64,000 nt of DNA, from positions 682,001-746,000 of the forward strand of contig NZ_CP090064.1 in NCBI RefSeq assembly GCF_023100685.1. The letters are read 5' to 3'. Under the pieces are notes generated by a model. The model made no database searches. It was given only the letters and a program-made list of their open reading frames with translations, and was not told the origin of the DNA. A program made the position numbers and the translations under genes. This document shows positions 36,668 through 44,309 of this stretch, one piece after another (the first letter of the stretch is position 1; the number at the start of each line of letters is the position of its first letter). The DNA is from Proteus vulgaris. Lineage in GTDB: Bacteria; Pseudomonadota; Gammaproteobacteria; Enterobacterales; Enterobacteriaceae.

Positions 36668-37163
36668 AAATTGAATATTTGTTTTTTAAATATTGTCAAA
36701 ATAGCACAATTGGGCTTTTTATATTAACCATGGTTATAGTTTAGAATTTGTAATGTTTTCTTGTGTTTCTTTGTTACTTGTACGTATTGATTAGATATTG
36801 TGATTGAATGGTATTCTTGTGCTTCTCTTTTTAATATTTGTAGTTAATTATTCTTTTTTTGAGTGAGTGTTACTCGTTACCACCAGTTAAATTGTATTTA
36901 AATGTGATTTTGCTTTTATTTAAATAAGAAATAAATATAAAGATAAAAAATTATTAATTAGGGATAACAATATTTAAATCTTTAGTGTTATTTATTTAGT
37001 GGTTAAAATTAATACTTCCTTTTAAATATATTAAATAGGGGGATAAATTTTTTATTAGCAAAAAAAATAGTCTTGTAACAAAATGAAATCTAAAAGAAAA
37101 ATCAAAAAATGTTATTTTTAAAAAGTTGATTTAGTTCAAAAAACACGTATCTTTACCTTTAAT

Positions 37164-37179
37164 TGTGATACCTATCACT
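37164..37179. promoter_or_regulatory. CRP-type site 4
   Basis: TGTGA-TACCTA-TCACT, one mismatch. Its centre lies 52 bp upstream of site 5, five helical turns. Confidence 0.7.
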
Positions 37180-37215
37180 TAGGTATGTAACCGTGAAATT
37201 GCATGTTGGTGTAAT

Positions 37216-37231
37216 TGTGGGCTACATCACG
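37216..37231. promoter_or_regulatory. CRP-type site 5
   Basis: TGTGG-GCTACA-TCACG, two mismatches. A possible -10 (TAACAT, 37253-37258) places the site at -41.5 of a start near 37265, and site 4 at -93.5: a classical tandem CRP-activated layout. That start would leave a leader of about 310 nt. Another sigma-70-like promoter (TTGTCC 37481-37486, 17-bp spacer, TATACG 37504-37509) is nearer the porin gene. Confidence 0.55.
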
Positions 37232-37573
37232 AAAGAAGGGCTTTTTTTTGAGTAACATGCCAACGAAAACTCAACGACCTATTTCTTTTCCTAACAGAAA
37301 TAAAAGCAATGCCCTTATTTAAATATAATGAGGATATTATTTTTGTGTCTTATTGGTGATTACGTCTGTGTCAAGGAAATTAAAACCTTTAAGAAAATTT
37401 TGTAGAGTCATAATTAGTAGCTATAAAAATTATCAATTGTGAGAGCGATTTTCTTTTTCGAAATTCGTGGCAGAGATCTTTTGTCCGAATCTCAGGTCAA
37501 CTATATACGGCGGTATTATTTTTGACCTTAAAGGAAATCATAAAACTATAGAAAATAGATGGGTATTTTAATC

Positions 37574-38752
37574 ATGAAAAGCTTGAAGCCTCTAGCAGCA
37601 CTGGTTGGTTTGTTGGTTCTTTCTGGATCTGCAAACGCAGTAAACGTGTATAACGATAAAGGTACACGTTTTGATGTAAACGGTCAGTTCCGTTTAAAAA
37701 CACAAGTGACTAGCCAAAATCATGAAATGAAAATGAATGATGACGGTAGCCGTATCGGTTTCTTTGGTTCACACGAACTGACTAACGATATCAAAGTATT
37801 TGGTAAATTAGAGTGGGGTTCAGACACTCAAAAAACTAACAGTGACAACCCTAAATCAAACTTTGAAATGTACAACCGTGTAGGTTATGTCGGTTTCTCT
37901 CATCGTGATTATGGTCAAATTCAGTTTGGTCGTACTTATATTCCGATCGACTGGGTGAAAAAATCAAGCTACGGCTATGGTAACACCGGTGTATTCTACT
38001 TCAGCGATGTATTAGGTCGTTCAGTAGGTTATCACAATGGCTATGCTGATGGAAAAGGTGTTGGTAAAAACAACTTTATGACCCGTTTACCACAAACTAT
38101 TTTCTTAGAAACTAACCGTTATGAAGGCTTTAAATTAGCGGGTACAGTGACAGGTAAAACAGGTGAAGATGGTCGCCGTGTAGCGGGTGATATTACTCGT
38201 GCATATTCTATCGTTGGTTTTTATAAATCAACCTTTGGCTTAGAATTTGATGCTGGCTACTCTTCAGCTACTGGTGAAGCAACTACCTCTAAAAATAGTC
38301 CAAATAAAGGTAAAAACCCAGAGAATAGTATTTTAGCTTTTGGTGCGGAATACTTCTTCCCTGGCCGTGAATTTTCTATCGGTTTAGACTATGGTCAATC
38401 TCGTGGTAAAAATAACGGTTTTGCTTTAGAAGCAAATCAAGCTCCGACTAGTTGGAGTTCTGTTAAAGGCGACTGGAAAGCTGACTTATACGGTGTTGGT
38501 GTGAAATGGCACTGGGATCGTATCGAAAGTGGTATGTATGCGGGTTACTACCTGCGTGATGGTGATGCAAACACGTTCAACTACAAAAAAGAAACCTATA
38601 CTGTGGGTGTAGATAAACGTTTTGCAGTATCTAAATATAACAACTTACGTTTATTCGCTGAAATGGCATACGATGATGCTCGTAGCGATAACGTGAAGTA
38701 TGAAGATAAAAAACAATATATCTTCGAAACAGGTATGCGTCTGTACTTCTAG
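37574..38752 (+). CDS. General outer-membrane porin
   Basis: A 392-residue trimeric-porin-type protein of the OmpC/OmpF superfamily. The signal peptide is MKSLKPLAALVGLLVLSGSANA. The mature chain starts VNVYNDKGTRFDVNGQFRLK, with the barrel motifs DDGSRIGFFGSHEL and YGQIQFGRTYIPIDW (constriction-loop region), and ends in the outer-membrane signature FETGMRLYF. Sixteen strands are expected. ATG 37574 is chosen because it starts a normal signal peptide; an ATG five codons earlier is possible. It stands at the head of a nucleotide-salvage cluster behind five CRP-type sites, so it probably admits nucleotides or RNA fragments. That role is inferred. Confidence 0.85.
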   Translation: MKSLKPLAALVGLLVLSGSANAVNVYNDKGTRFDVNGQFRLKTQVTSQNHEMKMNDDGSRIGFFGSHELTNDIKVFGKLEWGSDTQKTNSDNPKSNFEMYNRVGYVGFSHRDYGQIQFGRTYIPIDWVKKSSYGYGNTGVFYFSDVLGRSVGYHNGYADGKGVGKNNFMTRLPQTIFLETNRYEGFKLAGTVTGKTGEDGRRVAGDITRAYSIVGFYKSTFGLEFDAGYSSATGEATTSKNSPNKGKNPENSILAFGAEYFFPGREFSIGLDYGQSRGKNNGFALEANQAPTSWSSVKGDWKADLYGVGVKWHWDRIESGMYAGYYLRDGDANTFNYKKETYTVGVDKRFAVSKYNNLRLFAEMAYDDARSDNVKYEDKKQYIFETGMRLYF

Positions 38753-38788
38753 TCCTTTCAAAGAGACTGTTTGACAGAAGTAACGAAA

Positions 38789-38808
38789 GGAGAGCCATTT
38801 TGCTCTCC
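38789..38808 (+). other. Hairpin between porin and cpdB
   Basis: GGAGAGC-CATTTT-GCTCTCC, a 7-bp stem without a T-run, in the 83-nt gap. It could reduce read-through or stabilise the porin mRNA, giving a high porin to low cpdB ratio. Confidence 0.5.
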
Positions 38809-38835
38809 TGTTAACCAATATATAAGGGGTGTGTA

Positions 38836-40791
38836 ATGGTTAAGAATGTGTTGAAAATTTCAACATTAGCAATGTTTGTCGCATTCAACGTGAATGCTGC
38901 GACAGTCGATCTTCGTATTATGGAGACGTCTGATGTTCACAGTAACTTAATCGACTTTGACTACTTCAAAGACAAACCAACAGAACAGTTTGGTTATGTC
39001 CGTACTGCTAATTTAATTAAAGCAGCAAAAGCTGAAGCAACCAATGCGATTTTAGTTGATAACGGCGACTTGATCCAAGGTAGCCCACTGGCTGACTACC
39101 AAGCAGCTAAAGGCTTAGAAAAAGGCGAATCTCATCCAGCTCACCAGCTGATGAACACCATGGGCTACACAGTCGGTAACTTTGGTAACCATGAATTTAA
39201 CTATGGTTTAGATTACCTGAAAAAAGCCATTGCTGGTGCTAAATTCCCTTACATCAACGCCAACGTGATGGATGCGAAAACAGGCAAAAACTATTTCACA
39301 CCTTATATCATTGTTGATACACCAGTAAAAGATCGTGATGGTAAAGAACACACTATCAAGATTGGTTATATCGGCTTCGTACCACCACAGATCTTAATCT
39401 GGGATAAAGCCAATCTGGATGGTAAGGTCGTTGTAAATGATATTACAGAAACAGCGAAAAAATTCGTCCCTCAAATGAAAAAAGAGGGTGCTGACCTGAT
39501 TGTGGCTATTCCTCACTCTGGTTTTGCGTCAGAGCCGTACAAAGCAATGGCTGAAAACTCTGTTTATTATTTAAGTGAAGTTGAAGGCATCAATGCAATC
39601 ATGTTTGGTCACGCTCACGGCGTATTCCCAAGCAAAGAATTTGAAGGTATTAAAGGCGTAGATACAGCGAAAGGTACTGTAAACGGTGTTCCTGCTGTTA
39701 TGCCTGGCCAATGGGGTGATCACTTAGGTGTTGTTGATATGGTTATCAATAACGACAGCGGTAAATGGGTGATGACTGAAGCAACAGGTGAAGCGCGTCC
39801 TATCTTTGATAAAGCAAACAAAAAAGCATTAGTTGAACGTGATGCTGAATTAGCTCAAATCATCGAAAAAGCACACCAAGGTACCCGTGATTTCGTGGGT
39901 AAACACATTGGTAAAGCTTCTGCCAACATGTACAGCTTCTTAGCATTAGTACAAAGTGATCCAACTGTACAAATTGTTAATGATGCACAAGTTGATTACA
40001 CCAAACACTTTATTCAAGGTGATCCGAACTTAGACGGTTTACCAGTATTAGGTGCAGCTGCGCCATTTAAAGCGGGTGGTCGTAAAAATGCACCAGCAGA
40101 CTTCGTAGAAGTTGAAAAAGGTGACTTAACATTCCGTAACGCTGCAGACTTATATCTGTATCCAAACACATTAGTGGTTGTTAAAGCGACCGGTGCGGAT
40201 GTTGTTGAATGGTTAGAATGTTCAGCGGGTATGTGGAACCAAGTTGATCCTAACTCAACTAAACCACAAGAACTGATCAACTGGGATGGTTTCCGTACTT
40301 ATAACTTCGACACCATTAGTGGTGTGAACTATAAAGTTGACTTAACTCAACCAGCTAAATATGACGTTGATTGCCAAGTCGTTAATAAAGATGCGAATCG
40401 TATCAAAGAAGTGACTTACGAAGGCAAACCAATCGATCCTAAAGCAACATTCCTGATCGCAACAAATAACTACCGTGGATACGGCGGTAAGTTTGCTGGT
40501 ACAGGTGAAGCGAATATTGCGTTTGCATCTCCAGATGAAAACCGTGCAATCTTAGCTTCTTACATTGCTAAACAAACTAAAGAAAAAGGTGAAGTTGCGA
40601 CTAAAGCCGCTAACAACTGGTCATTCTTACCTATTAAGACTGATAAAGCGTTAGATGTCCGTTTTGAAACTTCACCAAGTGAAAAAGCGGCTACATTTAT
40701 TAAAGATTTCGCTCAATATCCAATGACCTTCGTGGAAAATGATGAAATTGGTTTTGCAATTTACAAAATCGATTTAACTGAGAAGAAATAA
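38836..40791 (+). CDS. cpdB: 2',3'-cyclic-nucleotide 2'-phosphodiesterase / 3'-nucleotidase CpdB
   Basis: A 651-residue periplasmic enzyme (E. coli CpdB 647). A signal peptide ([10 protein letters not shown] end) is followed by the metallophosphatase domain: [41 protein letters not shown] and FGHAHGVFP provide the two-metal ligands. A 5'-nucleotidase C-terminal domain follows, with [12 protein letters not shown]. It opens 2',3'-cyclic nucleotides, the products of RNase I, and then removes the 3'-phosphate to give nucleosides. Adjacent porin, RNase I and 5'-nucleotidase genes make it the middle step of RNA use. A terminator follows. Confidence 0.93.
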   Translation: MVKNVLKISTLAMFVAFNVNAATVDLRIMETSDVHSNLIDFDYFKDKPTEQFGYVRTANLIKAAKAEATNAILVDNGDLIQGSPLADYQAAKGLEKGESHPAHQLMNTMGYTVGNFGNHEFNYGLDYLKKAIAGAKFPYINANVMDAKTGKNYFTPYIIVDTPVKDRDGKEHTIKIGYIGFVPPQILIWDKANLDGKVVVNDITETAKKFVPQMKKEGADLIVAIPHSGFASEPYKAMAENSVYYLSEVEGINAIMFGHAHGVFPSKEFEGIKGVDTAKGTVNGVPAVMPGQWGDHLGVVDMVINNDSGKWVMTEATGEARPIFDKANKKALVERDAELAQIIEKAHQGTRDFVGKHIGKASANMYSFLALVQSDPTVQIVNDAQVDYTKHFIQGDPNLDGLPVLGAAAPFKAGGRKNAPADFVEVEKGDLTFRNAADLYLYPNTLVVVKATGADVVEWLECSAGMWNQVDPNSTKPQELINWDGFRTYNFDTISGVNYKVDLTQPAKYDVDCQVVNKDANRIKEVTYEGKPIDPKATFLIATNNYRGYGGKFAGTGEANIAFASPDENRAILASYIAKQTKEKGEVATKAANNWSFLPIKTDKALDVRFETSPSEKAATFIKDFAQYPMTFVENDEIGFAIYKIDLTEKK

Positions 40792-40798
40792 GCAATTA

Positions 40799-40826
40799 AA
40801 CCTGCCCGTTCAGGGCAGGTTTTTTC
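40799..40826 (+). terminator. Terminator after cpdB
   Basis: CCTGCCC-GTTCA-GGGCAGG with flanking A and T runs (TTTTTTC). A second hairpin (AAAGAGT / ACTCTTT, about 40843-40865) follows just before the RNase gene, so the latter may be transcribed partly by read-through or from its own promoter. Confidence 0.88.
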
Positions 40827-40876
40827 TTACCTTTTTGAACCAAAAGAGTGGTGTTATGACTCTTTAAGGGGATTTT

Positions 40877-41653
40877 ATGCGCTTTATGAAGCTATTGCCT
40901 GCTGCTTTTGCGTTAGTGTTAGCAGGATGTGCAACGCAAGCACCTGAAATTACAGAACCATTAAAACCTCAAGCTAAATTAGTTGAAGGCGTATCTTGTA
41001 TTTTACCTGATGCTCCAACAGCACCTTACGACTACATTGCTTCTAATGATCGCTATGGTCAAAACAGCACAGCATCAACAGATTACTTTAAGTTAGCGAT
41101 TAACTACTCACCGGCTTTTTGTGATTATAAAAGTAATAATATTAAACGTTTAAATAACGATAATGAAAAAGATCGTGCAAAACGTGAGTACGATAAATTT
41201 GAAATCCAATGCTTCTCAGATAATAAATTTGGTTGGATTGTTCATGGGCTGTGGGCTGAAACCTGTGATGGCAAATCATGGGAAGACTGCCGTGATTGGA
41301 AAGACATACGCAAGCATCCTCGTTTATGTAAAGGCGATTTACCACCTTTAGAATACTCTGCTATCAAACCTTATCTGTGTGATTCTCCGGGTATCGATCT
41401 GTTACAAGGCGAATGGGAAAAACATGGTGTTTGTGCGTTTGATACACCAGATGCATTCTTTGGTAAACAAAAAGAGTTGTATGAAGCGTTAGTATTACCA
41501 GAAGGCCGTCCTTCAAATAGTGCATTGATTAAGTTCTTAAAAGAACACAATCCATCACTGAAGGATAAAGAAATTCAAATTAATCGAGATGAATTCTATA
41601 TCTGTTATAGCAAAGATTTCGAAGTAATTGATTGTCCGAAACGTGAATTTTGA
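40877..41653 (+). CDS. rna: RNase I (T2 family) with a lipoprotein signal
   Basis: A 258-residue RNase T2 protein. The two catalytic boxes are visible: VHGLWAETCDGK (about 121-132) with the first histidine, and EWEKHGVCAF with Glu, Lys and the second histidine. Cysteines around CDGKSWEDCRDW and CKGDLPP fit the family's disulfides. The N-terminus ends in a lipobox (ALVLAGC-ATQ), so the enzyme should be membrane-anchored, whereas E. coli RNase I is a soluble periplasmic protein. It cuts RNA to 2',3'-cyclic nucleotides, which the neighbouring CpdB converts. It lies 19 nt before the nucleotidase gene. Confidence 0.9.
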   Translation: MRFMKLLPAAFALVLAGCATQAPEITEPLKPQAKLVEGVSCILPDAPTAPYDYIASNDRYGQNSTASTDYFKLAINYSPAFCDYKSNNIKRLNNDNEKDRAKREYDKFEIQCFSDNKFGWIVHGLWAETCDGKSWEDCRDWKDIRKHPRLCKGDLPPLEYSAIKPYLCDSPGIDLLQGEWEKHGVCAFDTPDAFFGKQKELYEALVLPEGRPSNSALIKFLKEHNPSLKDKEIQINRDEFYICYSKDFEVIDCPKREF

Positions 41654-41672
41654 TCTTAGGGATAAATTTTAA

Positions 41673-43295
41673 ATGAACCATAAATATAAACTCGTTGCAC
41701 TTGCTGTAAGCTCAGTCTTATTAGCAGGTTGTGCAAAGAACTACGACGAAGCTAATGTTGTTGATGTGCGCGTTATCGCAATGAACGACTTCCACGGTGC
41801 GCTAAAAGCGCCAGGTCCAAACAAACCTGGTGGCATTGAGCATATGGCTACGTTAATTAAAGAAATGAAGAAAGATAACCCGAACAACATCGTTGTTGCG
41901 GCGGGTGATATGGTTGGTGCAAGCCCACTGTTATCTTCAATGTTCCATGATGAGCCTTCAATTGAAGCATTATCATTAGCAGGCTTAGAAGCAACTTCTG
42001 TGGGTAACCATGAATTTGATAAAGGCATGGGCGAATTACTGCGTAAACAAAACGGTGGTTGCCACCCAGTAACGGGGTGCCAAGGCCCAACTGAGTTTAA
42101 AGGCGCAGATTTCCAATACTTAGCAGCTAACGTTATTGTTAACGAAACTGGCAAAACATTATTCCCAGAATACGTTATTAAAGAATTCAACGGTATTCCT
42201 GTTGCATTCATCGGTTTAACTTTAGAAGGTACTGCGGCTATCGTAACACCTAAAGGAACCGAAGGTTTAAGCTTCCACAATGAAGCAAAAACAATTAACG
42301 CATTAGTGCCTCAGTTAAAAGCAAAAGGCGTTCAAGCAATTGGTGTTCTGATCCACGAAGGTGCTGCACAGCGTCGTGATGGTGGTCCAGTTAATATCAA
42401 CGCATGTAATGGTATTACAGGTAAAGTTCTGGGTGTTGTTGAGCAATTAGATCCAGCTATCGACTTCGTTGTTACTGGTCATACTCACCAAGCTTACAAC
42501 TGTACTATCAACGGTAAATCAGTGACATCGGCACAGTCTAATGGTGCAATGTTAACGCGTATCGACCTGAAATTGGATAAAACAACGAAAGATGTTGTTG
42601 ATATCGAAGCTCGTAACATTTGGGTTGATAACCGTAAATACGAAAAAGATCCAGCAATCACTAAACTGTTAGAAGCTTACGAAAAAATTGCTACCCCATT
42701 AGCTAACCGCATTATCGGTAAGTTAGAAGGCAATTTAACTAAGCAAACTAACGATGCGGGTGAATCTGCACTGGGTCAAGTGATTGCTGATGCACATTTA
42801 TATACGGCTAAACCAAAAGATATGGGTGGCGCACAAATCGCGTTTATGAACAGCGGTGGTATTCGTGCTGATATGACCGGTGGTGATGTTTCTTATAACG
42901 CAATCTACACTGTACAGCCATTCTCTAACGTACTGTTAACTCAAACATTAACGGGTGAGCAAATCAAGCGCCTGTTAGAACAACAGTGGGATCGTTCACG
43001 TCCACAAGTGTTAGCGATTTCAGGTAACTTCCAGTACACATGGGATAGCAAAGCATCTAATGGTAACCGTGTTATCGTTGAATCAATGAAAATTGACGGC
43101 AAACCAGTGGATATGAAAGCATCTTACCGTGTTGTGGCTAACGAATACTTAGCAACAGGTGGTAGTAACTTCTCTGTACTGAAAGAAGGTAAAGATCCAG
43201 TTTACAGCGTGCCAGATGTTGATGCAGTCGTGAAATACTTTGCTGAGCAGTCTCCAATTGCTCAACCAAAAGCGAATAACATCACACGTAAATAA
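41673..43295 (+). CDS. Lipoprotein 5'-nucleotidase / bifunctional metallophosphatase (UshA/NutA-like)
   Basis: A 540-residue lipoprotein (lipobox SSVLLAGC-AKN). The metallophosphatase domain shows VIAMNDFHGALK, VAAGDMVGASPLLSS, SVGNHEFDKGMGELL, LIHEGA and VTGHTHQAYNC. The C-terminal nucleotidase domain has FMNSGGIRADM and the substrate-stacking region YLATGGSNFSVL. Such enzymes dephosphorylate 5'-nucleotides, and often NAD or UDP-sugars, to nucleosides for uptake. It follows the RNase gene by 19 nt and completes an envelope pathway from RNA to nucleosides. Close relatives are UshA and NutA; I cannot decide between them. Confidence 0.87.
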   Translation: MNHKYKLVALAVSSVLLAGCAKNYDEANVVDVRVIAMNDFHGALKAPGPNKPGGIEHMATLIKEMKKDNPNNIVVAAGDMVGASPLLSSMFHDEPSIEALSLAGLEATSVGNHEFDKGMGELLRKQNGGCHPVTGCQGPTEFKGADFQYLAANVIVNETGKTLFPEYVIKEFNGIPVAFIGLTLEGTAAIVTPKGTEGLSFHNEAKTINALVPQLKAKGVQAIGVLIHEGAAQRRDGGPVNINACNGITGKVLGVVEQLDPAIDFVVTGHTHQAYNCTINGKSVTSAQSNGAMLTRIDLKLDKTTKDVVDIEARNIWVDNRKYEKDPAITKLLEAYEKIATPLANRIIGKLEGNLTKQTNDAGESALGQVIADAHLYTAKPKDMGGAQIAFMNSGGIRADMTGGDVSYNAIYTVQPFSNVLLTQTLTGEQIKRLLEQQWDRSRPQVLAISGNFQYTWDSKASNGNRVIVESMKIDGKPVDMKASYRVVANEYLATGGSNFSVLKEGKDPVYSVPDVDAVVKYFAEQSPIAQPKANNITRK

Positions 43296-43321
43296 CGTAT
43301 TTTCATACGCCTTGTGAAAAT

Positions 43322-43431
43322 CGCACCTTTTACTTTGGTAAGGGGTGCGTAAATAAATAAAGAGAGCAAAGTGTTGAACACAAAGGGTCCATCCCTACCT
43401 TTGTATTCATTGCGCACTTTGCTCTTTTTTT
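43322..43431 (+). terminator. Double hairpin and branched terminator after the nucleotidase gene
   Basis: A first hairpin (CGCACCTTT...AGGGGTGCG, 43322-43349) is followed by a long stem AGAGCAAAGTG / CACTTTGCTCT (43363-43373, 43415-43425) ending in TTTTTTT. Its loop contains a further stem ACAAAGG / CCTTTGT. The 3' structure is unusually elaborate. Confidence 0.85.
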
Positions 43432-43486
43432 ATGGAATTTTTAGAGTGGTGGTATAAGGCTGCCATTCTTGCTTTGTGGGCATATA

Positions 43487-43515
43487 ATAAAAAAAAGCCC
43501 ACAGTGGCTGTGGGC
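43487..43515 (-). terminator. Terminator of the nitroreductase-like gene
   Basis: GCCCACAG-TGG-CTGTGGGC, an 8-bp stem followed on the minus strand by TTTTTTTT. It lies 65 nt after the stop. Confidence 0.88.
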
Positions 43516-43579
43516 AAGGAATGAAAGTAAAAAAAGAGGGTATTATTTAGGGTCTTTTGTCAGATGTCTGTTCTAACAC

Positions 43580-44179
43580 TTATTTGAAGATTTTAAAGCG
43601 TGAATCATCTTCCATATAATTCTTCTCACCAGCCTCTTGTTCAATTGAACCAAAGACCATTTGAGCTCTTAATTTCCATGTTTTTGGCAGATCCCAAGTT
43701 GCATGAACTTCGTCATCAATAATTGGGTTGTAGTGTTGTAATGAAGCACCTACGTTCTCTGCTGCTAATGCAGTCCAAACAGAAAGTTGTGCCATACCAC
43801 TTGCTTGCTCTGACCATACAGGGAAGTTCTCAGCATACAGTGGGAATTGCTCTTGCAGACCTTTTACGATATCAGTATCTTCGAAATACAAAATTGAACC
43901 AGCACCTGCGGCGAAGCTATTAATTTTTGCTTCAGTTGCACTGAATGCTTCTGCGGGTACTAATTTTTTCAGGGTATTTTTAACGATATCCCACAGTTTT
44001 TGATGTTGTTCACCAAACAGAACAACCACACGAGATGTTTGTGAGTTAAATGCAGTTGGACTCTCTTTAACCGCTTCTTTGATAATCGCCGTGACTCTGT
44101 CTTCGCTAATTGGAAGTTGATTACCTAAATGATAAATTGTTCTACGTTTTTTCATTAAATCAGTAAATGCGTTAGACAT
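43580..44179 (-). CDS. Nitroreductase-family oxidoreductase (HBN1/Frm2-like)
   Basis: A 199-residue FMN-dependent nitroreductase-fold protein. The FMN-phosphate region is the early KKRRTIYHLGNQLPI, and the central helices show PTAFNSQTSRVVVLFGEQH and the C-terminal ENVGASLQHYNP. The short length and lack of the usual RRSVR opening place it with the fatty-acid-repression/HBN1 subgroup rather than NfsA/NfsB. It probably reduces nitro or quinone compounds in the cytoplasm. AAGGAG precedes the ATG. A 14-bp palindrome lies in its leader (44197-44210). Confidence 0.8.
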   Translation of the reverse strand: MSNAFTDLMKKRRTIYHLGNQLPISEDRVTAIIKEAVKESPTAFNSQTSRVVVLFGEQHQKLWDIVKNTLKKLVPAEAFSATEAKINSFAAGAGSILYFEDTDIVKGLQEQFPLYAENFPVWSEQASGMAQLSVWTALAAENVGASLQHYNPIIDDEVHATWDLPKTWKLRAQMVFGSIEQEAGEKNYMEDDSRFKIFK

Positions 44180-44196
44180 GATGTCTCCTTGATAAA

Positions 44197-44210
44197 TTTA
44201 AGCGCTTAAA
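44197..44210. promoter_or_regulatory. 14-bp palindrome in the nitroreductase leader
   Basis: TTTAAGCGCTTAAA is perfectly symmetrical and lies 18 bp upstream of the start codon. It may be an operator; the regulator is unknown. Confidence 0.35.
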
Positions 44211-44309
44211 GCGTGTCTTAGCTTGGGCTAATCTATGGACATACTATAGGGGCTATTGGTGATTTATTGATATATAAAAAATTTAATCAGTTACGTCAAA
44301 ATATTCGAC

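Noticed and set aside
41741..42280. 179-codon frame antisense to the 5'-nucleotidase gene
   Set aside because: It is the complement of a strongly conserved metallophosphatase domain and has no recognisable features.
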